Shown: one piece after another, positions 44,493-52,688 of the stretch | Layout of the letters: the number at the start of each line of letters is the position of its first letter | How positions within the stretch are numbered: position 1 is the first letter of the stretch | Origin: Planosporangium sp963837285 | Lineage (GTDB): Bacteria; Actinomycetota; Actinomycetes; Mycobacteriales; Micromonosporaceae | Length of the DNA stretch: 64,000 bases | Direction: 5' to 3' | Assembly: GCA_963837285.1 (NCBI GenBank) | Contig: CAWIMS010000005.1 | Coordinates: 1-64,000 of the forward strand | Notes under the pieces: model-generated | What the model saw: the letters and a program-made list of their open reading frames with translations, nothing else | Database searches by the model: none | Told to the model about the DNA's origin: nothing | Program-made: the position numbers and the translations under genes

Positions 44493-45823
44493 CGGGCGAC
44501 CAGTGCCGGAGGTCCGGCGTCGGGAAGGCGGACGCCGATCGCCTGGGCGCCGCGCAGCCAGCGCTCGATCGCGCTGACCCGGCAGTGTTCGATGATCGGA
44601 AGGCGGGCCAGCTCGACGTCAGGGTCGATCAATCCAATCTCGCGCCCGATGACGGGGTCGACGGCCGTTGCACGGATGTTCTCGGCGTTGGCTGCGGCGA
44701 AGATCTGCTTGGCCGGCGGGAACCGATCGAGGGCCGGGCGTGGCAGCATCGCCGCGACGATGGCTTTTCGTCGCAGGTACTCCGACGGCAGCATGGGGTC
44801 GAACCGGCAATGGATCGGCAGGCCCAGCGCGTATTCGATGAACTCGGCGTCCAGGAACGGCGAGCGGACCGGGATCGGGCGGCGGTGGGCTTCGTCGTCC
44901 TGGAAGGGAAAGAAGCTGTCGTAGGCATCGGCCTCGGCCCAGGACCGTCCCGCTCGGCGGTGCCCATCCTGCAGGTTGGCCAGCCACGCCCGGGTCCAGT
45001 CCTCGACGTAGGCCCGCCACGGTGCGGCCAGCGCTGCGCTGGGCCGCGGGTCGGACAGCTCCGGCAACCCGGCCGCGCGGTAGAGCCGCGCCCGCGCGTT
45101 GGCGGGCAGCAGTCGGGACAGGACCGTCATCGTCTCCATGGCAAGACCGAATCCTCCAGCGGCGCTCCAGGTGTCCCGCAGGTAGCGGGTCGTGCGGCGC
45201 AGCCCGGACCGCAGCAGGCACGGCCCCACGAACCTGGGCAGGCCGATGAGTTCGTCCGAGCCGTCGCCGGTCAGCAGGACCGTCGCGCCGAGCCGCTCGG
45301 CGTGGCGGACGATGCGCTGGAACGTCGACGGCATGGCACGGAGGTCCGGTCCGCGGCGGGTCCACCAGGCGGCGTCGGCGTCGTTGTCCGCGGGGTCCCA
45401 GGCGGGCAGCACCAGCAGCTTCCGATGCGGCCCGAGCGGCGCCAGTCCCAGCGCGTCGATGCTGTGCATGGCGTAGTCGACGGCACTGCGGCCGTCGTCG
45501 CCCACCATGTCGATGACGATCGGAGTCACCCGTAGGTGGCCGAACGCGGGCCTGGTCAGCAGGTGCCACAGGATCGCTGACGAGTCCAAGCCGCCGGAGA
45601 ACAGCAGGGCGACGTGCTCGGCCGAGCCGATCGTTCGGAGGAGCGCGGCTTGGAACTCGTCAGGTGCGTGGTGCGGGTCGGGGTTCAGACGAGGCCGCCA
45701 GTGGGGGGTGTGGTCGGCCGGCGCGGCCTCCCAGAGGCTTGCCGGCCGCAGTTCGCCTTCGATCGACGGCCGGGCGAAGTACAACGCAAGCCCGGGGCCG
45801 GAAACGACATCTGGCGTTGTCAT
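44489..45823 (-). CDS. Stand-alone asparagine-synthetase-fold ATPase (amide-bond-forming RiPP enzyme)
   Basis: The ATP-pyrophosphatase motif VALLFSGGLDSSAI is at residues 72-85, and VLLTGDGSDELIGLPRFVG and EYLRRKAIVAAMLPRPALDR are typical of asparagine synthetase B-type synthetase domains. The usual N-terminal glutamine amidotransferase domain with Cys2 is absent; the first 70 residues are short and unlike it. It therefore probably adenylates a carboxylate and lets an internal or external amine attack, as lasso cyclases do. No lasso B protease or RRE protein is present. The ATG at 45823 has a GGAGG site. It follows the Gly-rich precursor by 58 bases. Confidence 0.8.
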   Translation of the reverse strand: MTTPDVVSGPGLALYFARPSIEGELRPASLWEAAPADHTPHWRPRLNPDPHHAPDEFQAALLRTIGSAEHVALLFSGGLDSSAILWHLLTRPAFGHLRVTPIVIDMVGDDGRSAVDYAMHSIDALGLAPLGPHRKLLVLPAWDPADNDADAAWWTRRGPDLRAMPSTFQRIVRHAERLGATVLLTGDGSDELIGLPRFVGPCLLRSGLRRTTRYLRDTWSAAGGFGLAMETMTVLSRLLPANARARLYRAAGLPELSDPRPSAALAAPWRAYVEDWTRAWLANLQDGHRRAGRSWAEADAYDSFFPFQDDEAHRRPIPVRSPFLDAEFIEYALGLPIHCRFDPMLPSEYLRRKAIVAAMLPRPALDRFPPAKQIFAAANAENIRATAVDPVIGREIGLIDPDVELARLPIIEHCRVSAIERWLRGAQAIGVRLPDAGPPALVAR

Positions 45824-45881
45824 CGGGTGCCTCCGACCTCCCATGGGGCGTTTGCCCGCGCGTCCGCGCAGCCTGATCCGC

Positions 45882-46082
45882 TCAGGCCTGCCTGTCCTCG
45901 GCGGCCGTGGTTCCCGACGAACGCATCGATCGGAGGACCAGACGCACGGCGTCGAGAGCGCCGGGACGGGTTGGTGCGGCGTCGGCGGCGACGTCGCCCG
46001 CCGGGGCGAGTAGGCTCATGTAGCCCTTGCCGCCCTTGACGCCGCCTCCGCAGCCATCGGATTGGCTTGTCTTCTTCGACAC
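45882..46082 (-). CDS. Candidate RiPP precursor, Gly-rich N-terminal core
   Basis: This 66-residue peptide begins with a short basic part (MSKKTSQSDG), then CGGGVKGGKGYMSLLAPAGD, then a 35-residue tail, VAADAAPTRPGALDAVRLVL and RSMRSSGTTAAEDRQA, with a likely amphipathic helix. The Gly/Cys/Lys-rich part is near the N-terminus and a helical region follows, so the core may precede a follower peptide, as in bottromycin precursors. The start is GTG with an excellent AAAGGAG site. It is the first gene of the operon that encodes the Asn-synthetase-like enzyme, exporter and YcaO. No homologue is known to me; the precursor call rests on size, position, ribosome site and composition. Confidence 0.65.
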   Translation of the reverse strand: MSKKTSQSDGCGGGVKGGKGYMSLLAPAGDVAADAAPTRPGALDAVRLVLRSMRSSGTTAAEDRQA

Positions 46083-46149
46083 GGCATGCTCCTTTCGTCC
46101 AACGGATTGCTCGTGACGTTCGAATTCTCGCGGCGGTGTCGCGAATGGC

Positions 46150-46176
46150 GCATGAGTACCGGACTACTCAGTCCGG
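46150..46176. promoter_or_regulatory. Dyad in the divergent precursor/TfuA promoter
   Basis: CCGGACTACTCAGTCCGG (46159-46176) is a perfect 7-bp inverted repeat around ACTC, preceded by CATGAGTA. It is about 70 bases upstream of the precursor start and 110 upstream of tfuA. A related sequence starting CATGAGT and ending CCGGG lies upstream of the TauD gene (20 of 27 positions equal). Confidence 0.45.
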
Positions 46177-46285
46177 GCCTGGCCGGCGACGTGTACCTGC
46201 CGCGGGCCCGGGGTGAGTAGGTCGAGCGGGACGCGGTCGCGTAGGTAGCCGACCACGGTGGCGTGGCCGGTTCGCGGCGCCCATC

Positions 46286-47059
46286 ATGCGATGCATGCGG
46301 ACCGACAAGGAAATGCCGGTGCCGGTGGTGTTCGCCGGGCCGTCGTTGCGGCCGGCCGATCGGGTGCTGCTTGCAGCCGACTACCGGCCACCGGCCCAGC
46401 TCGGCTGCGTGCTGCGGGCGGTCAGGGACGGTGCCCGGGTGGTCGGGCTCATCGACGGGTACTTCGAGCGGGTGCCGGCCGTGTTCCACAAGGAGATCCT
46501 GTGGGCGCTGGCGCAAGGTGTCGTGGTGTACGGCGCGGCGAGCATGGGCGCGCTGCGCGCTGCGGAACTTGCCCCGTACGGGATGCGCGGCGTCGGCGCG
46601 ATCTTCGCGATGTTCCGGTCCGGACAGCTCGAGGACGACGACGAGGTCGCCGTCCGCCACGACCCTGCACAGGGCGGATACCGGCCCCGCTCGGTGGCGC
46701 TCGTCGATGTGCGGGCAACCGTGGCCCGTGCCCGAGCGGCGTCCATTGTGGATGAAGAAACCACTGCGCAGATTGTCGCGTCAGCCAAGGCGCTGTTCTA
46801 CCCAGAACGGACCTACCGCACCGCGGTCGATCGAGCCCGAGCGAACGGTGCTCCGAGCGGCGCGCTGCGCCGGTTCTCGAGCTGGGTGGTGACCCATCCG
46901 TACAGCCAGAAGGCGGAGGACGCGGCTGAACTGCTGCGCGCGATCGCGGCTGAGCCTTCACCGCCGGCGACGCGAGACACGCCCGGGTTCGAGCCGACGG
47001 ACTACTGGGAACAGATTCGCCTGGACGAGGAGCACTACGTCCCGGTCGAGGCCGACTGA
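46286..47059 (+). CDS. TfuA-like protein, YcaO partner for thioamidation
   Basis: This 257-residue protein has the TfuA core: VVFAGPSLRPADRVLLAADY, YFERVPAVFHKEILWALAQG, VVVYGAASMGALRAAELAPY and GMRGVGAIFAMFRSGQLEDD. In archaea and in thioamide-forming RiPP pathways TfuA works with YcaO, probably delivering sulfide. The product is cytoplasmic. It is transcribed away from the precursor operon, sharing the ~200-base divergent region. Three in-frame ATGs lie within 30 bases, and none has a strong ribosome site. Its 3' end overlaps the convergent GNAT gene by 25 bases. Confidence 0.88.
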   Translation: MRCMRTDKEMPVPVVFAGPSLRPADRVLLAADYRPPAQLGCVLRAVRDGARVVGLIDGYFERVPAVFHKEILWALAQGVVVYGAASMGALRAAELAPYGMRGVGAIFAMFRSGQLEDDDEVAVRHDPAQGGYRPRSVALVDVRATVARARAASIVDEETTAQIVASAKALFYPERTYRTAVDRARANGAPSGALRRFSSWVVTHPYSQKAEDAAELLRAIAAEPSPPATRDTPGFEPTDYWEQIRLDEEHYVPVEAD

Positions 47060-47913
47060 GGCCGGACGAAACTGTGCAGCCGGTCCACCTCGACGAAGCC
47101 GACCGACTCGTACAGGGCGAGCGCCGCGGTGCGGTCGCGTTCGCCACCCGGCTCGTCGTCGTCGACGTACAGGATCGCCTCGCGGGCCCCGTGCTCGGTG
47201 AGGACCTCCAGCGCCGAGCCGAGCAACGCTCTGCCCAGACCGCGACCGCGTGCGGCTGGTGCGACGTGAAGCCAGGACAGCATGCCGACGTCCCCGCCCG
47301 GAATGAAGAAGAGGTCCGCCTCGGCCGACGGTACCGTCTCATCGGGGCCGATCGACAGCTTCAGCTCCCCCGGTCCGGTCCGGGTGATCCGGAGGTCGGC
47401 GGCCCGGGCGAGGCCGGGTGCCGGTAGTGAACAGCGCATGTACCGCCACAGGTCGCTCCCGCGGAACCCACGGGACCGGAGAACGTCCGCGGTGACCGGC
47501 CGGTGCCGGACCGGCAGCGCCTCCAGCCCGAGGCCGAGGGCAGTGGCGAAGCTGAACGCCTCGACCGCCGTCGCGTCGGCCAGGTCGGCCAGCGCGTGGT
47601 CGACGAGCGCGCCGACCGTCGCGGGGTGCTCGCGGGCGTGCAGCCACAGCACCACGCCGACGGCGTCACGTTGCCGGGCCGCGTACGAGACCACGCCGGT
47701 CACGTCACCGTTGTCGCTCCCGTCGACGAGCACGATGGTGACCGGCGGATCAAGCTCATGCCACCACCCGTCGTCGATGACCGAGCGGCCAGCGAGCGCC
47801 TGCGCGAGCATCGCCGCGGTGCACAGCGGCTGGCCGGCCGGCCGGTCCGCGTTGATCAGGCGAAGGACCGCCGCCTCGTCACGGTCGGGCGCGTACGGTC
47901 GCAGTACGGTCAT
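47035..47913 (-). CDS. Tandem GNAT-family acetyltransferase
   Basis: This 292-residue protein has two GNAT-like halves. The first (MTVLRPYAPDRDEAAVLRLI) is degenerate. The second has the full acetyl-CoA site LHVAPAARGRGLGRALLGSA and the late AALALYESVGFVEVDRLHSF. It could acetylate the mature peptide, as a tailoring or self-protection step. It is the last gene of the lanthipeptide operon, coupled to the serine hydrolase by ATGA, and converges on tfuA. Confidence 0.8.
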   Translation of the reverse strand: MTVLRPYAPDRDEAAVLRLINADRPAGQPLCTAAMLAQALAGRSVIDDGWWHELDPPVTIVLVDGSDNGDVTGVVSYAARQRDAVGVVLWLHAREHPATVGALVDHALADLADATAVEAFSFATALGLGLEALPVRHRPVTADVLRSRGFRGSDLWRYMRCSLPAPGLARAADLRITRTGPGELKLSIGPDETVPSAEADLFFIPGGDVGMLSWLHVAPAARGRGLGRALLGSALEVLTEHGAREAILYVDDDEPGGERDRTAALALYESVGFVEVDRLHSFVRPQSASTGT

Positions 47914-49454
47914 CGGCGGCGCCAGTTCAGCAGCCCTCCCAGCCAGGTCAGCGCGCCCATGCCGGCGGACACGACCCGCCGGGCCGGCAGCGTCATGACC
48001 TCCGCCGGACGCACGCGCTGGAAGCGATCGAACGGCGACACACAGACTTCCGCCACCCGACCTCCGGCGTCGCGACGCAGCCAGACGGGGACGGTCGCCC
48101 ACGGCAGATGCATCAGGTACATGTCCACCACACCAGGCACCGGTACCAATGGATCGGTCAGCGGCAGTTCACGCTTGCGCCAGATCCGGCGCAGCCGGAG
48201 CCGGCCGTGATCGACGCGGAGCAGTAGTTCTCCGCCAAGATAGTCGAGGAAGCCCTGTTTCGGCATCGGCATGAAGACTCCGGCCACGGCAGCCTCGGCG
48301 CGGACCATGCCGGTTTCGGCTTCGCGAGCCAGCAGCTCCGGAGAGACGGCGGCATCGAGGAGGGCGACGTCGGCGCGGCCGGTGACCGTGGTGATGATGT
48401 CCCGGCCGAGCCGGTCCAGGCTCACCTGCTTGTTGCCCAGCAGGACGATGCCGAGGCGCAGCTCCGGGCAGGCGGCGACCCACGACACCGAACCGCGGTA
48501 CCCGCCGCGCATCACGCCGACGACCGGGCGGTCACCACACAGGATGAACTGCATCCCGAACGCCGGAAACGACGGGTGCAGCCGATACGCCGGTCGAAAG
48601 ATCTCCGACGTCGTCTCGGCCGTGAGCATGCGTCCCCACGGGTGGGCGCCGCCATGGCTCAGTGCCCACACGAATCGGGTCATGTCCGCGACCGAGGCGA
48701 CTGCCGCACCCGGGGCGAGCAGAACCTCACGCAGCCCCGTCTCGCGGGTGCCGTCGAACCGGTGGCCGGGTTGAGCCGGGCCAACTCCCTCGGGGAAAGG
48801 CGGAAAGCCGCTCCCGCGCATGCCGAGCGGTTCGAGGACGGCTGCGCGGACGACCTCGGCCATCGGGCGGTCGTCGACGTCGGCGATCAGTTGGCCGAGG
48901 ATGGCGTACGCGTGGTCGGAGTACAGGAACATCGAGCCGGGCGCGACGACGCCCCGCAGACGTCCGCCGTAGAACTCCGGCAGATCTGGTCGCCGCTGCC
49001 CGGCCCGCAGGATTTCGCCGCTTCCCCACCGGAGCAGATCGCTGCGGCGGCGCCAGGCGGCCAGTCCGGCGGTGTGGGTGAGCAGGTGGCGGATGGTGAT
49101 GGCGGTCGTATCGGGTGCGGGCGGTTCGACGCGGATCCGACGCAGGTGGACGTTGACCGGATCGTCCAGCTCGAACGCGCCCCGCTGCGCGGCGCTGAGT
49201 ACCGCCGCCATGACCAACAGTTTCGAGTTCGAGGCAAGCGCGAAGGTGCAGCGTTGGCCGGCGACCGGGGCACCGCCGGCGGTGACGGTCCGGCAGGCGA
49301 CCACCTGCCCGTCGACCACCACGCCGACGCCGACCACCGGCGTGCCGGTGCGTTCCCGGTGGTCAGCCGCCAACGTCATGACCGGCTCGGTCAGATCGGC
49401 CAGTACCGGCGACTCGGCGAGCAGGCCGGCGTCCGGATCGACGAACGCGCTCAT
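47910..49454 (-). CDS. Class C beta-lactamase-like serine hydrolase
   Basis: SxxK is Ser75-Asn-Ser-Lys78 in FALASNSKLLVM, and the YxN-like motif is Tyr178-Ser-Asp in MFLYSDHAYAILGQLI. The third box (HxG) seems replaced by RGGYRG. There is no signal peptide, which is unusual for this family and suggests a cytoplasmic job. The C-terminal ~150 residues form an extra domain ending VVSAGMGALTWLGGLLNWRR, possibly membrane-associated. It sits between lanM and the GNAT gene with ATGA overlaps on both sides. Roles open to it are peptide cleavage, peptide-bond or ester formation, or resistance; the sequence does not decide. Confidence 0.8.
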   Translation of the reverse strand: MSAFVDPDAGLLAESPVLADLTEPVMTLAADHRERTGTPVVGVGVVVDGQVVACRTVTAGGAPVAGQRCTFALASNSKLLVMAAVLSAAQRGAFELDDPVNVHLRRIRVEPPAPDTTAITIRHLLTHTAGLAAWRRRSDLLRWGSGEILRAGQRRPDLPEFYGGRLRGVVAPGSMFLYSDHAYAILGQLIADVDDRPMAEVVRAAVLEPLGMRGSGFPPFPEGVGPAQPGHRFDGTRETGLREVLLAPGAAVASVADMTRFVWALSHGGAHPWGRMLTAETTSEIFRPAYRLHPSFPAFGMQFILCGDRPVVGVMRGGYRGSVSWVAACPELRLGIVLLGNKQVSLDRLGRDIITTVTGRADVALLDAAVSPELLAREAETGMVRAEAAVAGVFMPMPKQGFLDYLGGELLLRVDHGRLRLRRIWRKRELPLTDPLVPVPGVVDMYLMHLPWATVPVWLRRDAGGRVAEVCVSPFDRFQRVRPAEVMTLPARRVVSAGMGALTWLGGLLNWRRR

Positions 49455-52450
49455 CCGGGTACTCCTTGCAGCAGCAGCACGTTCGGTACCCGGGACGGGT
49501 CGACGGCCCGCAGCAGCCCGTAGCCGATCCCGGCCAGGCCGGTCATCAGGCCGGGTACCTCCAGGCCGTACGGCGTGCCGCAGACCGGCCCGTCGAGCAC
49601 GGAGTTGAGCACTGCCGTCCGCCGGTCGGCGAGCGACGCACGCAGGTCGGGATCGGCAAGAACCTCGGCCGCCGCGACGAGGGTCTCGAGGTTGCCGAGA
49701 TCACCGTGGCAGAGCGAGTGGCTACCCCCGAACCCGTTGGCGAGGGTCGCCTCCACCGCGTGGACGAGGTCGGTCCGCAGATCGTCATCGGTGCAACCCG
49801 CCATTAGCAGGCTGGCCCGACCTAACCCGATGCCGGGTGCGCCGTGGCACCAGGTGTGCAGGTAGACGCGCCCGTCGGCCGGGTCGGCGAGGTCGGCTAG
49901 CTCTGGTATGGCACGCAGATCCGGCCAGTTACGCACTCGCGGACTGAACCAGTGCCGTTCGAAGCGGGCCGCGGCCTCGGCGGCATCACGGTAGCGGCGA
50001 TTACCGGTCGTGGCCGTGAGCGCGGCCAGCGCCACCGCGACTCCCGTGCTGCCGTGGGCGAGGCCGGTCAAGGCCGGAGCCGTACCTCGTGGCCAGCCGA
50101 GCCCCCCGTGCAGCGGACGCGCGGCGCGCAGGAGTGCGTCACCCGCCGATGCCACCCAGTCCAGCGGGACCGCGGCCGGTACGGTGTGGCGCACCGCCAG
50201 AAGGCACAGGACGAGGCCGGCATGGCCGCCGATGACGTCGGTGGCCGGGTCGACGGCATCCTCGGTGGCGCGCGCGAAGGCGCGCCGGGCGAGGACACCG
50301 GCCCGGTGGCGGAAGTCGCCGGGAAGTTCCCAGCCGGCGGCGTGACCGGCGAGGTACGCCAGGCCGGCCAACCCGCTGAAGGCGCCCGCACCACGCCGAT
50401 CCAGTTCGTCGGCGCGACCGAGCGCGGTCTCGGTCGCGACCCGGGCCGCGTCGAGATAGCGCGACTGCCCGGTGAGGGTGCCGAGGTAGCCGAGGAACAA
50501 CGCGATGCCGGCCACTCCTTCGTACAGGTCCGGTTCGGTGTCGCGGACCGCCCAGTTGCGTCCGGCGACCGACGAAACGGTGAGCCAGCGCAGTTCGCCG
50601 GCGGCGCCGATGGCCAACGCGAGCAGGCGATCACCGATGGTTGCGGCCGCGTCGAGCAGGTCGCGCGGGTCAGGCGCCGCCCGGTCCGGCAACTCGTGGA
50701 CCGGGAAGCGCAGGGCCTGACCGTTGAGCTCGGGCAGGAACAGGGCACTGCGGATCGTCCAGGTCTCCCGCGTCTGCCTGGCGACGTCCAGGTTCCGGAC
50801 GCGTTCGCGGGCCTCCGCCAGAGGCGCGGCGGCCAGGACCCCGGGCAGGCAGGTCCCGTCCAGCAACCAGATGTCGGCCGAACCCGGACGCGCCCGGAAG
50901 TACGGCACGTCACCCCGCAACAGCTGCTCGACCTCGGAGTCGACCAGCGCTTTCGGCGAGTCGTCCCCCCACGGTCCCGGGTACAGCCGCTGGATCACCC
51001 TGGCCGCAGCCTCCGCGTCGTACAGGTAGTCCGGGTGCCACAGCATCTGCATGGTCACCGCGTACTGCATGGTCGGGCGGGCGATGAGCCGGATCTGCGT
51101 CGCGCCGAACCCGGCGAGCACGCCGTCGTCGGCGCACCATTGCTGTCGATGGCTGACCACCACGCGGAGGCTCTGCGCGAAGCCGGCCACGATCTCGTCA
51201 GCGAACTCCCGCGCCCGCAGCGGCGCGCCGTCGAGCACGACCTCGTTCTCGGCCGCGATCGACGGGTGCAGGGTCCACTCCCGGCGGGCACGGTCGGTGC
51301 CCGCACCGACCAGAGCCGGCCAGCTGCGTCCGCCGAACTGCCCGGCGTGACCGCCGAGTCCGCTCATGTCGACGCCGGAACGCTCCTCGCTACCGAAGAC
51401 CGGATTCGGCAACAGACCGGTGGCCAACACCGAAGGACCGACCTCCGCCCAGAACCGCTCCCGCGGATCCTGCACGACGGCCCGCGGCGTCGGCGCGAAC
51501 AGTGTCTCGAGGTCGACGACCACCGGATGTTCGCCTTCGGCGATCACGTTCTCGTGGTGCAGATCATCGGCTCGCAGGGCATACATGAGACCCAGCAGGT
51601 AGCCGGTGCGCCGGTAGTAGCGGGCCGCGCCGGCCCGGTCGGCGACCGGCGCCTGGGTCACGAACTCGGTCCAGCCGTAGTCGCCGCGGTCCAGGACCCG
51701 AAGCTGGCGGAGGTCGATTCGCGGTGCCGCATCGTGCAGCCACCCGAGCAACCGCTGGAAGTGGACGTCGACGCCGAGCGGGCGGGGTTTGTAGACCACC
51801 CGATGGCCAGACGCGAACACCAGGACGGTGACGGTCCGGCCGCCGTTGTGGGCGTCGCCCTTGCCACCGTTCACGTCGACGAGCGCGCCCAGGTCCGCAC
51901 CGACCAGGCTCCGTTCGATCACCGGCCGGTCGTTGTCCAACCGGACCGCCAGTTCGGCGGCCGCCACCGACCAACTGGCGGCGATCGTGGCGGTCAGCCG
52001 GGCCAGCACCGGGTACGTGCGGAAGAAGCCTTCGGCCGATGCGGACCCGGCCAGGGTGTCGCAGAACTCGCGGTAACGCCGCTCGGCCGTCGCCCCGGCC
52101 AGCCGGCCCTCGACCCGGGCGATGTTGAGTTCGAGCAGGAATGCGGGCGTGACGGTCGCGCGCAGCCGGTCGGCGAGCGCGGCCGAGCACAGCTCGACGG
52201 TTCGGGTCGCCGCGGCCGGGTCCATCTCGCCGGCGGCGAGCGCGGCGGCCTCCCGGACGGCGTACCCGACCAGCGGCGCCAGCAACGACGAGGCGCCCGG
52301 TGGTGCTGGTGCCCGCGAGACGCTCCCGGGTTGGTACGCCCGGCGAAGCAACGCCAGCCATTCCGGCTCGCCGATACTTGGGCGGACCCGCTCCTCCGGT
52401 GTCAACGCCGACCGCCACCAGGTGCCGGTCCGCCCACGTGGTTGTGTCAT
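49451..52450 (-). CDS. lanM: LanM class II lanthipeptide synthetase
   Basis: The 999 residues cover both LanM domains. The N-terminal dehydratase has VVYKPRPLGVDVHFQRLLGW (catalytic Lys), DDLHHENVIAEGEHPVVVDL (Asp, His and Asn of the DxHxxN motif) and the DLE that follows. The C-terminal cyclase is LanC-like with zinc ligands Cys868 in HTWCHGAPG and Cys914-His915 in SLCHGDLGN. It phosphorylates and eliminates Ser/Thr water and joins Cys to the resulting dehydro-residues. The gene starts six bases after the lanA stop and overlaps the hydrolase gene downstream (ATGA). Confidence 0.95.
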   Translation of the reverse strand: MTQPRGRTGTWWRSALTPEERVRPSIGEPEWLALLRRAYQPGSVSRAPAPPGASSLLAPLVGYAVREAAALAAGEMDPAAATRTVELCSAALADRLRATVTPAFLLELNIARVEGRLAGATAERRYREFCDTLAGSASAEGFFRTYPVLARLTATIAASWSVAAAELAVRLDNDRPVIERSLVGADLGALVDVNGGKGDAHNGGRTVTVLVFASGHRVVYKPRPLGVDVHFQRLLGWLHDAAPRIDLRQLRVLDRGDYGWTEFVTQAPVADRAGAARYYRRTGYLLGLMYALRADDLHHENVIAEGEHPVVVDLETLFAPTPRAVVQDPRERFWAEVGPSVLATGLLPNPVFGSEERSGVDMSGLGGHAGQFGGRSWPALVGAGTDRARREWTLHPSIAAENEVVLDGAPLRAREFADEIVAGFAQSLRVVVSHRQQWCADDGVLAGFGATQIRLIARPTMQYAVTMQMLWHPDYLYDAEAAARVIQRLYPGPWGDDSPKALVDSEVEQLLRGDVPYFRARPGSADIWLLDGTCLPGVLAAAPLAEARERVRNLDVARQTRETWTIRSALFLPELNGQALRFPVHELPDRAAPDPRDLLDAAATIGDRLLALAIGAAGELRWLTVSSVAGRNWAVRDTEPDLYEGVAGIALFLGYLGTLTGQSRYLDAARVATETALGRADELDRRGAGAFSGLAGLAYLAGHAAGWELPGDFRHRAGVLARRAFARATEDAVDPATDVIGGHAGLVLCLLAVRHTVPAAVPLDWVASAGDALLRAARPLHGGLGWPRGTAPALTGLAHGSTGVAVALAALTATTGNRRYRDAAEAAARFERHWFSPRVRNWPDLRAIPELADLADPADGRVYLHTWCHGAPGIGLGRASLLMAGCTDDDLRTDLVHAVEATLANGFGGSHSLCHGDLGNLETLVAAAEVLADPDLRASLADRRTAVLNSVLDGPVCGTPYGLEVPGLMTGLAGIGYGLLRAVDPSRVPNVLLLQGVPG

Positions 52451-52456
52451 CAGCAG

Positions 52457-52660
52457 TCAGCAGCAGCAGCGCGCGGCGGACTTCACGGAGGTGCTGCCAC
52501 AGGTGAGCTGTGCGGTGAAGCCGACCTCCGGGTCGAAGCCCGCCGCCCAGTCTTCGGCCAGGACCTCACCCGAGGGATGGGACGGGGCCTCGCCCTCGGC
52601 CGCCAACTGCTTGCGGAACTCGGGGTCTCGCCAGGACCGGATAACCGACTCGACGGACAT
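52457..52660 (-). CDS. lanA: Class II lanthipeptide precursor, mersacidin/actagardine-like
   Basis: The 67-residue peptide has a leader starting MSVESVIRSWRDPEFRKQLA, very like the IIRSWKDP of mersacidin, and APSHPSGE, like the SHPAG of actagardine. The C-terminal region GFTAQLTCGSTSVKSAARCC plus a last Cys has four Cys and six Ser/Thr, with three adjacent Cys at the end. No double-Gly site is obvious; cleavage near EVG-FTA is a guess. The start codon follows a near-perfect AGGAGGAAGC site. It stands between the TauD gene and lanM on the same strand. Confidence 0.92.
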   Translation of the reverse strand: MSVESVIRSWRDPEFRKQLAAEGEAPSHPSGEVLAEDWAAGFDPEVGFTAQLTCGSTSVKSAARCCC

Positions 52661-52688
52661 GCTTCCTCCTCGAACTTCCGACCTTCGG

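Noticed and set aside
44489..46082. Lasso peptide cluster
   Set aside because: The Asn-synthetase-fold enzyme lacks the amidotransferase-like N-domain of lasso cyclases, no B1/B2 protease or RRE is present, and the small peptide has no lasso-type leader (no conserved Thr at -2).
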